Made by a program: the position numbers and the translations under genes | Notes under the pieces: generated by a model | What the model was told of the DNA's origin: nothing | Seen by the model: only the letters and a program-made list of their open reading frames with translations | Databases searched by the model: none | Shown here: positions 6,859-14,964 of the stretch, piece by piece | How the letters are laid out: each line of letters begins with the position of its first letter | Numbering within the stretch: the first letter of the stretch is position 1 | Source of the DNA: JAAYJS01 sp964346185 | Lineage (GTDB): Bacteria > Bacillota > Clostridia > Eubacteriales > Eubacteriaceae | Length of the DNA stretch: 23,126 nt | Direction of reading: 5' to 3' | Assembly (NCBI GenBank): GCA_964346185.1 | Contig: CAYFTR010000026.1 | Coordinates: forward strand, 1 to 23,126

Positions 6859-8580
6859 GTGGCATTTAAATATGATCAGAGTTTTATCGATGAAGTTATT
6901 GAAAAAAATAATATCGTCGACTTAATTAATGATTATCTACCTTTAAAAAAAGCAGGCCAATCCTACAAAGGAAAGTGCCCCTTTCATAACGAAAAAACCC
7001 CTTCTTTTGTTGTGTCCGAGGAAAAACAGCTGTATCATTGCTTCGGTTGCGGAGCGGGGGGGAATATTTTTACTTTTTTAAAAGAAATAGAAAATATGAG
7101 CTTTCCGGAATCCGTTGAATATCTGGCAAAGAGAGCTGGTATACCGATACCGCAAAAAGGTCAAGAAACGGATCAAAACTACCAACATAAAAAACGTCTG
7201 TATGAAATCCATCGTTTGGCTGCCAATTACTATTATCTTCAATTAAAAAGAAGTACATCGGCCCTTAACTATTTAAAGAAACGTAAAATTACAAAACAAA
7301 CAATAAAAAATTTTGCTTTGGGTTACGCACCGCAGGGTTGGGATACATTGTTCCGCTTTTTAACCCGTCAAGGCTTTAATAATGATGAATTGATTGCCGC
7401 GGGGGTATGTGTAAAAGGGAAATCCAATATCTATGATCGATTTCGCGATCGTTTAATCTTTCCCATTGTCGATTTGTCCGGCCGTGTTGTGGGCTTCGGA
7501 GGACGAACCCTTGCGACTGATCAGCGTGGTCCTAAATATCTTAACACATCGGAAACTTTAATATTCAAAAAAGGGAAACTCTTATATAATCTAAATCAAG
7601 CAAGAAAACATATTGATAACGAACAGCTCATTCTCGTAGAAGGTTATATGGATGTTATCGCATTAAATCAGTCCGGATTTAAAAATGTAGTGGCGGCTCT
7701 TGGAACAGCGTTTACAACCGATCACGGTAAATTGATTAGTCGCTACGCTAAAGAAGTCGTTTTATCTTTCGACGGTGACGTTGCCGGTCAAACTGCCACC
7801 TATAAAGCCGTTGAAGTATTTAACCGTTTGGATATACCTAACCGCGTCGTTGAATACGGTAACCAAGATGATCCGGACAGTTTTATTGCCTCCAAAGGCA
7901 GGGAGGCATATTTAGAAAAACTACAACATGCAAAGCCGGGATTTGAATTTATTCTTGGGCAATTAGAAAAACAATTCAATATTAATGATACAAACGAAAA
8001 ATCGGCGTATGCACGACAAGCGATGATAGAATTAAATAAAATAAACAATCCGATTCAACGTAATATTTATTTACAGGATTTATCCTTACGCTTAGGTCTT
8101 ACGGACGCTTTATTAAAAAGATACGTTAAGAATGAAAATACTCAAAAAAATAACTTTAAAGCTGCACAAAGTAATGCAAATCAAGCCGTGCTCAATGCGA
8201 ATAAACTTTATCTACATAGGTTAATGGTTTCCAAAGATGTGAGAAAACAAGACAATCTGCCTTCAGAAGCATTTTGCAACTCGACCTTACGTAGATTGCA
8301 TCGTAAAATAACAACTCAAGATAGCGAAGATGACATCTTTCCTGTAGCCCCTATCTTGCAAGCATTTACTGACTCTCAGCAACAGGAAATAACAGAAATA
8401 CAGATGTTGAAAGACACGTCAATACCTACCAACCGATTAATAGAGATCATTCATGAGGATTTTCTTGAAAGGCAATTGACAACCATACGATCTCAAATTG
8501 GAATGAAAGATAAAAACACGGTAGATCATCTAACCAAAATGATAGATTTGAAAACTAAATTAAATAGTTTTAAGGAGTGA
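6859..8580 (+). CDS. dnaG: DNA primase DnaG
   Basis: DnaG synthesises the RNA primers for DNA replication and binds the DnaB helicase. The 573-residue protein has the N-terminal CHC2 zinc-binding domain with Cys40, His43, Cys61 and Cys64 (CPFH, CFGC). It is followed by the RNA polymerase core with a TOPRIM segment containing VEGYMDVIAL (about 260-270) and the metal-binding SFDGDVAGQ (about 303-311). The C-terminal 150 residues form the divergent helicase-binding domain. Length is normal. The family N-terminus fits a GTG start at 6859. GGAGG (6851-6855) is only three bases before it, and an out-of-frame ATG (6857) overlaps it as ATGTG, so initiation may be modest. The stop lies two bases before rpoD, the classic macromolecular-synthesis operon order. 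Confidence 0.97.
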   Translation: MAFKYDQSFIDEVIEKNNIVDLINDYLPLKKAGQSYKGKCPFHNEKTPSFVVSEEKQLYHCFGCGAGGNIFTFLKEIENMSFPESVEYLAKRAGIPIPQKGQETDQNYQHKKRLYEIHRLAANYYYLQLKRSTSALNYLKKRKITKQTIKNFALGYAPQGWDTLFRFLTRQGFNNDELIAAGVCVKGKSNIYDRFRDRLIFPIVDLSGRVVGFGGRTLATDQRGPKYLNTSETLIFKKGKLLYNLNQARKHIDNEQLILVEGYMDVIALNQSGFKNVVAALGTAFTTDHGKLISRYAKEVVLSFDGDVAGQTATYKAVEVFNRLDIPNRVVEYGNQDDPDSFIASKGREAYLEKLQHAKPGFEFILGQLEKQFNINDTNEKSAYARQAMIELNKINNPIQRNIYLQDLSLRLGLTDALLKRYVKNENTQKNNFKAAQSNANQAVLNANKLYLHRLMVSKDVRKQDNLPSEAFCNSTLRRLHRKITTQDSEDDIFPVAPILQAFTDSQQQEITEIQMLKDTSIPTNRLIEIIHEDFLERQLTTIRSQIGMKDKNTVDHLTKMIDLKTKLNSFKE

Positions 8581-8582
8581 AA

Positions 8583-9737
8583 ATGGAAAAAGAAATCATA
8601 ATAAATCAAATCGAAGAAAGTCAGGAAGTCTTAGATATTACACCGGAGCTGGAAAAGGATCCGGAGGTGCAGGCACTTCTTAAAAAAGGTAAACAAAAAG
8701 GTGAATTGACAGATACGGATTTTGACGCCTTACTGGATGATGAAACCTTGGACGGAGATGACATCGATTCAATTTATATGTTTTTACAAAAAGAAGGCAT
8801 TGATTTAAAATTCCAGGAACTAAGCTTGGATGATGACGATCTGGACGATGTTGATGAAAATGCTCGAAAAGAAAAAGAAGTTTTAGTTGATGTACCTGAC
8901 AATGTATCGATCAACGACCCTGTACGTTTGTATTTAAAAGAAATTGGAAAAGTGAACCTGTTAACCGCCGACGAAGAAGTTGCACTGGCAAAAAGAATCG
9001 AGAACGGAGACAAGGAAGCAAAAAAAGAATTGGCCGACGCCAATTTGCGTTTAGTTGTATCCATTGCAAAAAAATATGTGGGCAGGGGAATGTCCTTTCT
9101 GGATCTCATTCAGGAGGGGAACTTAGGATTGATTAAAGCAGTCGAAAAATTTGATTACACAAAAGGATTTAAGTTTTCTACTTATGCGACCTGGTGGATT
9201 CGCCAAGCGATAACAAGAGCTATTGCGGATCAAGCCAGAACCATAAGGATCCCCGTTCACATGGTCGAAACGATCAATAAATTAACCAGAGTATCCAGAC
9301 AATTACTACAGGAATTAGGGAGAGAACCCACTCCGGCGGAAATCGCTAAGGAAATGGGTTTCACGGAGGAAAAGGTGAGAGATATTCAAAAAATTGCTCA
9401 AGATCCAGTATCCCTGGAAACACCCATCGGCGAGGAAGAGGACAGCCACTTAGGAGATTTTATCCCCGATGATGATGCCTTGGCTCCTTCCGAAGCAGCC
9501 TCATCTGCTTTGTTGAAAGAACAATTGGCGGAGGTATTAGGTACTCTTACCGACAGAGAGGCGGAAGTCCTGCGTCTACGTTTCGGTTTAGACGATGGCC
9601 GTGCAAGAACCTTGGAAGAAGTGGGTAAGCGTTTTAAAGTGACAAGAGAACGTATTCGACAAATTGAAGCAAAAGCACTGCGTAAGCTTAGACACCCCAG
9701 TAGAAGCAAAAAATTGAAGGATTACTTGAGTGATTGA
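8583..9737 (+). CDS. rpoD: Primary RNA polymerase sigma factor SigA/RpoD
   Basis: This is the housekeeping sigma factor that directs RNA polymerase to -35/-10 promoters. The 384-residue length is close to Bacillus SigA. A short region 1.1 (about 25-75) and an acidic linker precede region 1.2 (DPVRLYLKEIG). Region 2 contains the -10 recognition and melting helix with KFSTYATWWIRQAI. Region 3 follows, then region 4 with LTDREAEVLRLRFGL and the -35-binding helix-turn-helix VTRERIRQIE. A GTG at 8577 is in frame, but it overlaps the Shine-Dalgarno AAGGAG (8572-8577), so ATG 8583 is the better start, spaced five bases from it. The gene is translationally coupled to dnaG upstream and overlaps trmK by eight bases downstream. 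Confidence 0.97.
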   Translation: MEKEIIINQIEESQEVLDITPELEKDPEVQALLKKGKQKGELTDTDFDALLDDETLDGDDIDSIYMFLQKEGIDLKFQELSLDDDDLDDVDENARKEKEVLVDVPDNVSINDPVRLYLKEIGKVNLLTADEEVALAKRIENGDKEAKKELADANLRLVVSIAKKYVGRGMSFLDLIQEGNLGLIKAVEKFDYTKGFKFSTYATWWIRQAITRAIADQARTIRIPVHMVETINKLTRVSRQLLQELGREPTPAEIAKEMGFTEEKVRDIQKIAQDPVSLETPIGEEEDSHLGDFIPDDDALAPSEAASSALLKEQLAEVLGTLTDREAEVLRLRFGLDDGRARTLEEVGKRFKVTRERIRQIEAKALRKLRHPSRSKKLKDYLSD

Positions 9738-10440
9738 TTTATCTCCGAGATTAGGCCTCATTTCAGAGTATATTATACAGCACAAGCCCATGGCGGATAT
9801 AGGATGTGACCATGGGCTACTACCCGTTTATATGGTATTAAAAGGCTTGGTTCCAAAAGCAATCGCCATGGATCTCCGAGCGGATCCCCTTCAAAAAGCT
9901 GTGACATGCATTAAAGATCATTGTCTCGAAGAAAAAATAGACACAAGGCTTTCCGACGGGTTGGAAGCCTTAAAACATTTTGAAGTGGAGACAACTGTCA
10001 TTGCGGGGATGGGCGGTATTTTGATTAAAGACATTTTAAAAAAAGAAAAAAATGTTTTTATTAAAACAAAAAAATTGATTCTACAGCCAATGAATAATGC
10101 TCATGTCCTTAGAAAATACTTGGTTTGTAACGGATATCAAATCAACACTGAGTTATTGGCAAAGGAAGATGACAGAATTTATGAAATAATCGTTGTTACA
10201 CAAGGAAAGAGTGAACTCTTGCATCCGATTGAATATGAAATCGGCTTAATCGAGAAAGCGGCGGATTATAAGCTTTTGACGGAAAAAGTTTCAACTTTAA
10301 TTCGTCGCGATAAAGCCATTTTAAAAAAATTGGAAGCACACACAACTGAAACGGCCAAACAAAAAAAAGTGGAGCTCAACAAGCGTATTGAAGATTTATT
10401 ACAAGCGAGAAAATTCATTGAAAACATCAGAAATATTTAA
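9730..10440 (+). CDS. trmK: tRNA (adenine(22)-N1)-methyltransferase TrmK
   Basis: TrmK methylates N1 of A22 in the D-arm of tRNA, using S-adenosylmethionine. The 236-residue protein has the Rossmann-type motif I ADIGCDHG (22-29), the acidic motif AMDL (46-49), DGLEAL (76-81) and the family's AGMGG (92-96) followed by LILQP (116-120). The C-terminal third is helical and charged and probably forms the TrmK coiled coil. The start is GTG 9730, eight bases inside the end of rpoD, preceded by GAAGGA at suitable spacing inside rpoD. The dnaG-sigA-trmK-nif3 order is conserved in low-GC Gram-positives, which supports the call. Its end overlaps the Nif3 gene. Confidence 0.94.
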   Translation: MIDLSPRLGLISEYIIQHKPMADIGCDHGLLPVYMVLKGLVPKAIAMDLRADPLQKAVTCIKDHCLEEKIDTRLSDGLEALKHFEVETTVIAGMGGILIKDILKKEKNVFIKTKKLILQPMNNAHVLRKYLVCNGYQINTELLAKEDDRIYEIIVVTQGKSELLHPIEYEIGLIEKAADYKLLTEKVSTLIRRDKAILKKLEAHTTETAKQKKVELNKRIEDLLQARKFIENIRNI

Positions 10441-11542
10441 AATTATAGAAAAAACGGCACCTTTATCATTAGCGGAGCCTTGGGATAACTCCGGTTTACA
10501 GGTAGGTTCTTATAACCAGGAGGTCTCAAAAATCCTGACTTGTCTGGATCTGACGGATAAAGTTGTAAAAGAGGCAATCGCATTACAAGCAGGGCTAATT
10601 ATAACCCATCACCCCATGTTTTTCGAAAGTATAAAAAGAATAAACCGTAGCGAATATATCGGCAAAATTATTACTGCGCTCTTAAAAAATAACATAAGCG
10701 TCTATACCGCTCACACTAATTTGGATAAAGCACATGGCGGTTTAAATGACTACGTGGCAAACGTGTTGGGTCTACAATGTTTAGTACCTTTGGTTGGCGA
10801 TAGCGCGAGAGGAGGTTTATATAAAGTTGTTGCTTTTGTTCCCAAAACTCATCTCGAACCTGTCTTAGATGGTTTAAAAGCTTTGGAGGCGTCTATTAGC
10901 TTCGGTAATTACAAAGACTGCACTTTTCGATGTGAAGGCACAGGTACTTTTACCCCTTTAAGTACCGCTGAACCATTCATCGGAGAACAGGGTTGTTTTA
11001 CGGAAGTGCAGGAAATTAAAATTGAGATGACCGTGCAAGCTTACCAACTTTATGAAACAATAAATAAAATCAAACAAAGTCACCCCTATGAAGAAGCCGT
11101 TATTGATGTCTATTCTTTGGAGGATTCATACCTGCCTTCTTTTCACGGTTTTGGACGAGTCGGATATTTAAAGGAAGCTACGGCGTATTCCGAGTTTATT
11201 ACTTATATAAAAAAACAATTAGACTTACACACTCTGCGGGAGTGCGGAGAGCCGCCCTTAACAGTACATAAAGTTGCTATATGTACCGGTAGTGGCAGTG
11301 ATTTGATGATGACAGCAAAAAAGCAAGGGGCGGATTTGTATATTACAGGAGATTTAAAACATCACGATGCTCAAAAAGCTTATGAAAACGGCATTTGTAT
11401 CTTAGACTGCGGTCATTACGGAACCGAAAAATTTGCATCGGAAGTCTTGTTGCGAATCTTAAAAAAAGATAAACTGTTTGTAGAAAAAGGAATTGAAGTT
11501 ATACCTTTTAATAAAAATATCGATTTTATTAAAAGGATCTGA
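10418..11542 (+). CDS. Nif3-like dinuclear metal centre protein (YqfO family)
   Basis: This 374-residue Nif3/NIF3L1/YqfO family protein has metal ligands at ITHHP (His64, His65), Asp103 in AHTNLD, and His333 and Glu337 in GHYGTE, the expected dinuclear metal site. The middle third (about 125-225) is the YqfO insertion with a PII/CutA-like fold. The family is sometimes annotated as GTP cyclohydrolase I type 2, but its physiological reaction is not settled. The start is inferred as TTG 10418 because the family begins close to TSEIFKIIEK and no upstream ATG exists; it lies 23 bases inside trmK with no good Shine-Dalgarno, so translation is probably coupled. A further TTG at 10388 is possible. 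iorA follows after 23 bases. Confidence 0.92.
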   Translation: MKTSEIFKIIEKTAPLSLAEPWDNSGLQVGSYNQEVSKILTCLDLTDKVVKEAIALQAGLIITHHPMFFESIKRINRSEYIGKIITALLKNNISVYTAHTNLDKAHGGLNDYVANVLGLQCLVPLVGDSARGGLYKVVAFVPKTHLEPVLDGLKALEASISFGNYKDCTFRCEGTGTFTPLSTAEPFIGEQGCFTEVQEIKIEMTVQAYQLYETINKIKQSHPYEEAVIDVYSLEDSYLPSFHGFGRVGYLKEATAYSEFITYIKKQLDLHTLRECGEPPLTVHKVAICTGSGSDLMMTAKKQGADLYITGDLKHHDAQKAYENGICILDCGHYGTEKFASEVLLRILKKDKLFVEKGIEVIPFNKNIDFIKRI

Positions 11543-11565
11543 CAACATTTAAATAAGGAGTCCAC

Positions 11566-13371
11566 GTGAAAAAATTATTAACAGGTAATGAGGCAATTGC
11601 AAGAGGAGCTTGGGAGGCCGGTGTTCAATATGCCACTGCTTACCCAGGAACCCCTAGTACGGAAATTTTAGAAAATTTAGCGACTTATTCGGACGTCATC
11701 TCCGAATGGGCTCCCAACGAAAAGACAGCAATGGAATCCGCTGCGGGAGCCAGCTTTACAGGTATTCGCACCCTATGTGCCATGAAACATGTCGGTATGA
11801 ATGTCGCGTCGGATCCGATGTTGTCTTTTGCTTATATCGGTGTTAACGGCGGTTGCGTGATTATTACGGCCGATGAACCAGGAATGCACTCATCACAAAA
11901 CGAGCAGGATAATCGCCACTATGCACGTTTAGGAAAAATGCCGCTTTTTGAACCTTCCGATAGCCAGGAAGCGAAAGATATGGTAGCGACTGCATTTGAA
12001 ATCAGCGAAACCTACGATGTTCCGGTTATTATTCGTTTAACAACACGGGTGTGTCATTCCAAATCAGTCGTTGAATGTAAAGATAGGCAAGCTGTAATCA
12101 ATCGTCCTTATATCAAAAATACCATGGGCCGTACGGTCGTTCCGGCGGCAGCTAAAGTTAATCAGCAAAAGCTCATAAAAAATATGAAGGCTTTGGAAAA
12201 AACCGTTGATGACTCAAAATGGAATTATATTGAAGATAATGGCTCAAAGATAGGGGTTATCGGATCCGGTGTTGCATATTACTATGGAAAAGAAGTCTTT
12301 GCCAAGACGGCGTCTTATCTAAAAATCGGTTTTTCTCACCCGATGCCAATGGGGTTAATTAAAGCCTTTGCGGATAAAGTTGAGACACTATATGTTTTGG
12401 AAGAAAATGATCCGATTATGGAAACGGAAATTCGTGCCGCAGGCATACCGTGTATCGGCAAAGAAATAATACCGGAGTATGGAGAACTAACACCGGAACG
12501 TTTACGAGGTGCGATCTTCGGGAAAAGCTTAAAGCATTATGAAGATATCGACCCTCAAAATGCCTTGCCCAGACCACCTTCTCTTTGTGCCGGTTGCCCT
12601 CATCGAGGTGTTTTTTACACCTTAGGTAAAAGAAAAGACTTGATGATTTTCAGCGATATCGGGTGTTACTCTCTCGGTATGAGCCCGCCGTATAATGCTA
12701 CCGACGCAATGATTTGTATGGGTGCCAGTATCAGCGGTGGTCACGGTGTGGCAAAAGCCTTACAGTTAAAAGGACAGGAAGCGGAATCTCTTCACGTTGT
12801 TTCAATTATAGGAGATTCGACCTTTTTTCACTCCGGAATGACATCGTTACTGGATGTTGTTTACAATGGCTCCACAACTACAACTTTCATCTTAGATAAT
12901 CGCATTACCGGGATGACCGGTCACCAGGAAAACCCGGGTTCCGGTTACGATTTAATGGGAAACCCCACCCCTTATATCGACCTCGAAAACTTGGTTCGAT
13001 CCTTGGGCATTCAACATATTAAAACGGTTGATCCCAATGATCTCAAAGGCGTCGAACAAGCCTTGGAATGGGGGATACAATTGGGTGAGCCTTCAGTTAT
13101 CATTACCAAATGGCCTTGTGCTTTAAAAAAGTTTTCTGTTGAAGACAAAGAAGCATTTCCCGATGCCTTTATGGAAAAGTGCTATGTAGATACGAGTATC
13201 TGTATCGGTTGTAAAAAATGCTTAAAATCCGGTTGTCCCGCCTTGGCTTTTTCGTCCGTTGTGGAGGGAAAATCAAACATTTTAAAAGACACATGTTTAG
13301 GCTGTCGAGTTTGCTTACAGATATGTCCGGTAGATGCCATTAAAGCGGAGGAAAAAGCCCATGGAAAATAA
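11566..13371 (+). CDS. iorA: Indolepyruvate:ferredoxin oxidoreductase, alpha subunit
   Basis: IorA with IorB oxidatively decarboxylates aryl pyruvates, made by transamination of tryptophan, phenylalanine and tyrosine, to aryl-acetyl-CoA and reduces ferredoxin. The 601-residue protein starts with the 2-oxoacid oxidoreductase pyrimidine-binding domain (TAYPGTPST near residue 25). The thiamine-diphosphate domain contains CAGCPHRG (about 342-349) and GDSTFFHSG (about 417-425). A C-terminal ferredoxin domain holds two [4Fe-4S] sites: Cys546/549/552/557, with the four-residue gap typical of IorA, and Cys577/580/583/587. The start is GTG, with AAGGAG five bases upstream. It overlaps iorB by 11 bases. 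No aminotransferase or aryl-CoA ligase is adjacent. The activity is strictly anaerobic and indicates amino-acid fermentation. Confidence 0.95.
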   Translation: MKKLLTGNEAIARGAWEAGVQYATAYPGTPSTEILENLATYSDVISEWAPNEKTAMESAAGASFTGIRTLCAMKHVGMNVASDPMLSFAYIGVNGGCVIITADEPGMHSSQNEQDNRHYARLGKMPLFEPSDSQEAKDMVATAFEISETYDVPVIIRLTTRVCHSKSVVECKDRQAVINRPYIKNTMGRTVVPAAAKVNQQKLIKNMKALEKTVDDSKWNYIEDNGSKIGVIGSGVAYYYGKEVFAKTASYLKIGFSHPMPMGLIKAFADKVETLYVLEENDPIMETEIRAAGIPCIGKEIIPEYGELTPERLRGAIFGKSLKHYEDIDPQNALPRPPSLCAGCPHRGVFYTLGKRKDLMIFSDIGCYSLGMSPPYNATDAMICMGASISGGHGVAKALQLKGQEAESLHVVSIIGDSTFFHSGMTSLLDVVYNGSTTTTFILDNRITGMTGHQENPGSGYDLMGNPTPYIDLENLVRSLGIQHIKTVDPNDLKGVEQALEWGIQLGEPSVIITKWPCALKKFSVEDKEAFPDAFMEKCYVDTSICIGCKKCLKSGCPALAFSSVVEGKSNILKDTCLGCRVCLQICPVDAIKAEEKAHGK

Positions 13372-13957
13372 AAATATTTTATTGGTTGGCGTAGGCGGTC
13401 AAGGAACTATCACCGCAGCCAAATTATTAACAACCGGCTTACTTGAACATGGCTACGATGTTAAAATGAGTGAAATACACGGGATGAGTCAAAGAGGCGG
13501 TTCAGTTTCAACTCAAGTGCGTTTCGGTGAGAAGGTGATGTCACCGGTTATCGAACTCGGTACCGCCGACATCATTGTAGCTTTTGAAAAAATGGAAGCG
13601 ATGCGTTACCTGGAATACTTGAAAAAGGACGGTTTGATTATTGTTAATGACCACGAAATTCGACCATTATCGGTAATTATTAACAAAGCAAGCTATCCTA
13701 ATAATATAATAGAAAAACTAAAAGATAAAACTGATATATTAAAAATTGACGCACAAAAAATGGCAACGGCTTTAGGTAATCCTAAAGTCGCAAATGTTAT
13801 ACTATTGGGAGTTCTCATCAAAGCAATGTCTTTAGATAAGCTGGATTGGCAAAAAACAATTGGGAACGCTATTAAAAAACAATGGATTGATTTGAACTTT
13901 CAAGCTTTTAAGCTCGGTATGGATACGTTTAAAGAACATGGAAGCGAAAAATTATAA
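13361..13957 (+). CDS. iorB: Indolepyruvate:ferredoxin oxidoreductase, beta subunit
   Basis: IorB is the gamma-type domain subunit of the 2-oxoacid:ferredoxin oxidoreductase and pairs with IorA. From ATG 13361 it has 198 residues, a usual length. GVGGQG (10-15) is the nucleotide/CoA-binding turn and MSQRGG (43-48) is the family signature. GGAGG at 13347-13351 sits nine bases before the chosen ATG; an upstream in-frame ATG at 13334 lacks this and would add non-homologous residues. The gene overlaps the last 11 bases of iorA, consistent with coupled, equimolar expression. Its 3' end overlaps the small cysteine-rich gene by 20 bases. Confidence 0.95.
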   Translation: MENKNILLVGVGGQGTITAAKLLTTGLLEHGYDVKMSEIHGMSQRGGSVSTQVRFGEKVMSPVIELGTADIIVAFEKMEAMRYLEYLKKDGLIIVNDHEIRPLSVIINKASYPNNIIEKLKDKTDILKIDAQKMATALGNPKVANVILLGVLIKAMSLDKLDWQKTIGNAIKKQWIDLNFQAFKLGMDTFKEHGSEKL

Positions 13958-14207
13958 CGAGCGTTTTTTTCAAAATACAAATTGCAAGTATTTTCCCTGC
14001 CATCGTGTTGCAAACATTGAGGATTTCAGTTGTTTGTTTTGTTATTGCCCCCTGTATGCTTTAGGGAGAAATTGTGGTGGAGACTATTGTTATTCCGATA
14101 AAGGTGTGAAAGATTGTACAAAATGTATTTTTCCGCATCGGCGAGAGAATTACGATAAGATGTTAAAAAAAATAAAAGTTTTAATTGAAATCGTACGAGA
14201 AAAATAA
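13938..14207 (+). CDS. Small cysteine-rich, probably metal-binding protein
   Basis: This 89-residue protein has nine cysteines (16, 21, 32, 35, 37, 46, 51, 60, 63) in the pattern CKYFPC, CLFCYCPLY, NCGG, KDCTKC, plus His22 and His67. It matches my memory of the Pfam 'cysteine-rich small domain' (PF04071), described only as probably metal-binding. A lysine-rich helix ends it. There is no signal peptide or membrane segment, so it is probably cytoplasmic. It starts 20 bases inside iorB and lacks a strong Shine-Dalgarno, implying translational coupling to the oxidoreductase; plsY follows after 11 bases. A role in zinc or Fe-S handling for IorAB is possible but unproven. I do not know a function. 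Confidence 0.85.
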   Translation: MEAKNYNERFFQNTNCKYFPCHRVANIEDFSCLFCYCPLYALGRNCGGDYCYSDKGVKDCTKCIFPHRRENYDKMLKKIKVLIEIVREK

Positions 14208-14218
14208 AGGAGAAAAGC

Positions 14219-14836
14219 ATGTTTTCATTACTGGCTGTTTTATGGGTTATCGTAGCGTATTTTATCGGAAATTTAAATTTCGCCTATATTATTGTCAAAT
14301 TGGCAAAAAATGAAGACATTCGCAATTATGGTAGCGGTAATGCCGGAACAACCAACGTATTGCGTGCTGCGGGTGCAAAGTATGCTGCTCCCGTCTTTAT
14401 TTTAGATGCTCTGAAAGGGACAATTGTTGTTTTAATAGGTCGTATGCTGTTTCAAAATGAATGGATTGCCATGTTCGGTGTCATGGCTGTAGTCAGCGGC
14501 CACAACTGGCCTGTTCTACTAAAATATAGGGGTGGTAAAGGTACGGCGACTACCTTAGGTGCCATGTTGATATGGGATTATAAAGTAGCATTGATTGCAA
14601 TTGCTTTAGGATTGATTATACTGGCTGTATTTAAAATGGTGTCGCTGACATCTATAACAGGTATTGGTATTTCACCGTTTTTAACTCTGCTGTTTTATGG
14701 ATTTACAAATATCCCCACCCTTTTATTGACTTTATTTATAGCTACATCCTCCATATTTCAGCACCGCTCGAACATTAAGCGTATTCTGTCAGGAACCGAA
14801 AGTAAAATCGGTCAGAAAATTAAAATGGATCGATAA
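14219..14836 (+). CDS. plsY: Acyl-phosphate:glycerol-3-phosphate acyltransferase PlsY
   Basis: PlsY is an integral membrane enzyme that transfers the acyl group from acyl-phosphate (made by PlsX) to position 1 of glycerol-3-phosphate, the first step of phospholipid synthesis. The 205-residue protein carries the three family motifs: GSGNAGTTNVLR, GHNWPVLLKYRGGKG and the later TSITGIG segment. Several hydrophobic membrane segments flank them (starting at about 4-25, 55-75, 85-100, 115-140 and 150-175). The start ATG is preceded by AAAGGAG at proper distance. It is the last gene of the long array from dnaG. No plsX is nearby. Confidence 0.96.
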   Translation: MFSLLAVLWVIVAYFIGNLNFAYIIVKLAKNEDIRNYGSGNAGTTNVLRAAGAKYAAPVFILDALKGTIVVLIGRMLFQNEWIAMFGVMAVVSGHNWPVLLKYRGGKGTATTLGAMLIWDYKVALIAIALGLIILAVFKMVSLTSITGIGISPFLTLLFYGFTNIPTLLLTLFIATSSIFQHRSNIKRILSGTESKIGQKIKMDR

Positions 14837-14902
14837 AATCAATGTGCTGTAATAACCCTTATATTAATTACACACAAACTATTTTGTCAAATAAGTAACA
14901 TC

Positions 14903-14938
14903 AGACAAATAAATTCCCTTTAGGGAATTTATTTGTCT
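14903..14938 (+). terminator. 16-bp hairpin between plsY and nrdJ (terminator or attenuator)
   Basis: A perfect 16-bp stem (14903-14918 with 14923-14938) with loop TTTA ends in TCTTTATAAC. It ends 26 bases before the nrdJ ATG. It serves as a terminator for the plsY array. TTTGTC (14883-14888) can also pair with GACAAA (14904-14909) inside its left arm, so a competing structure is possible. The U-tract is short, so some read-through into nrdJ is likely. Confidence 0.7.
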
Positions 14939-14964
14939 TTATAACATAACATAAGGAGTAAAGC

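Noticed and set aside
14837..14964. Cobalamin riboswitch or NrdR box upstream of nrdJ
   Set aside because: I could not find the conserved B12-box core or a paired NrdR-like palindrome. The spacer is also too short for a full cobalamin riboswitch.
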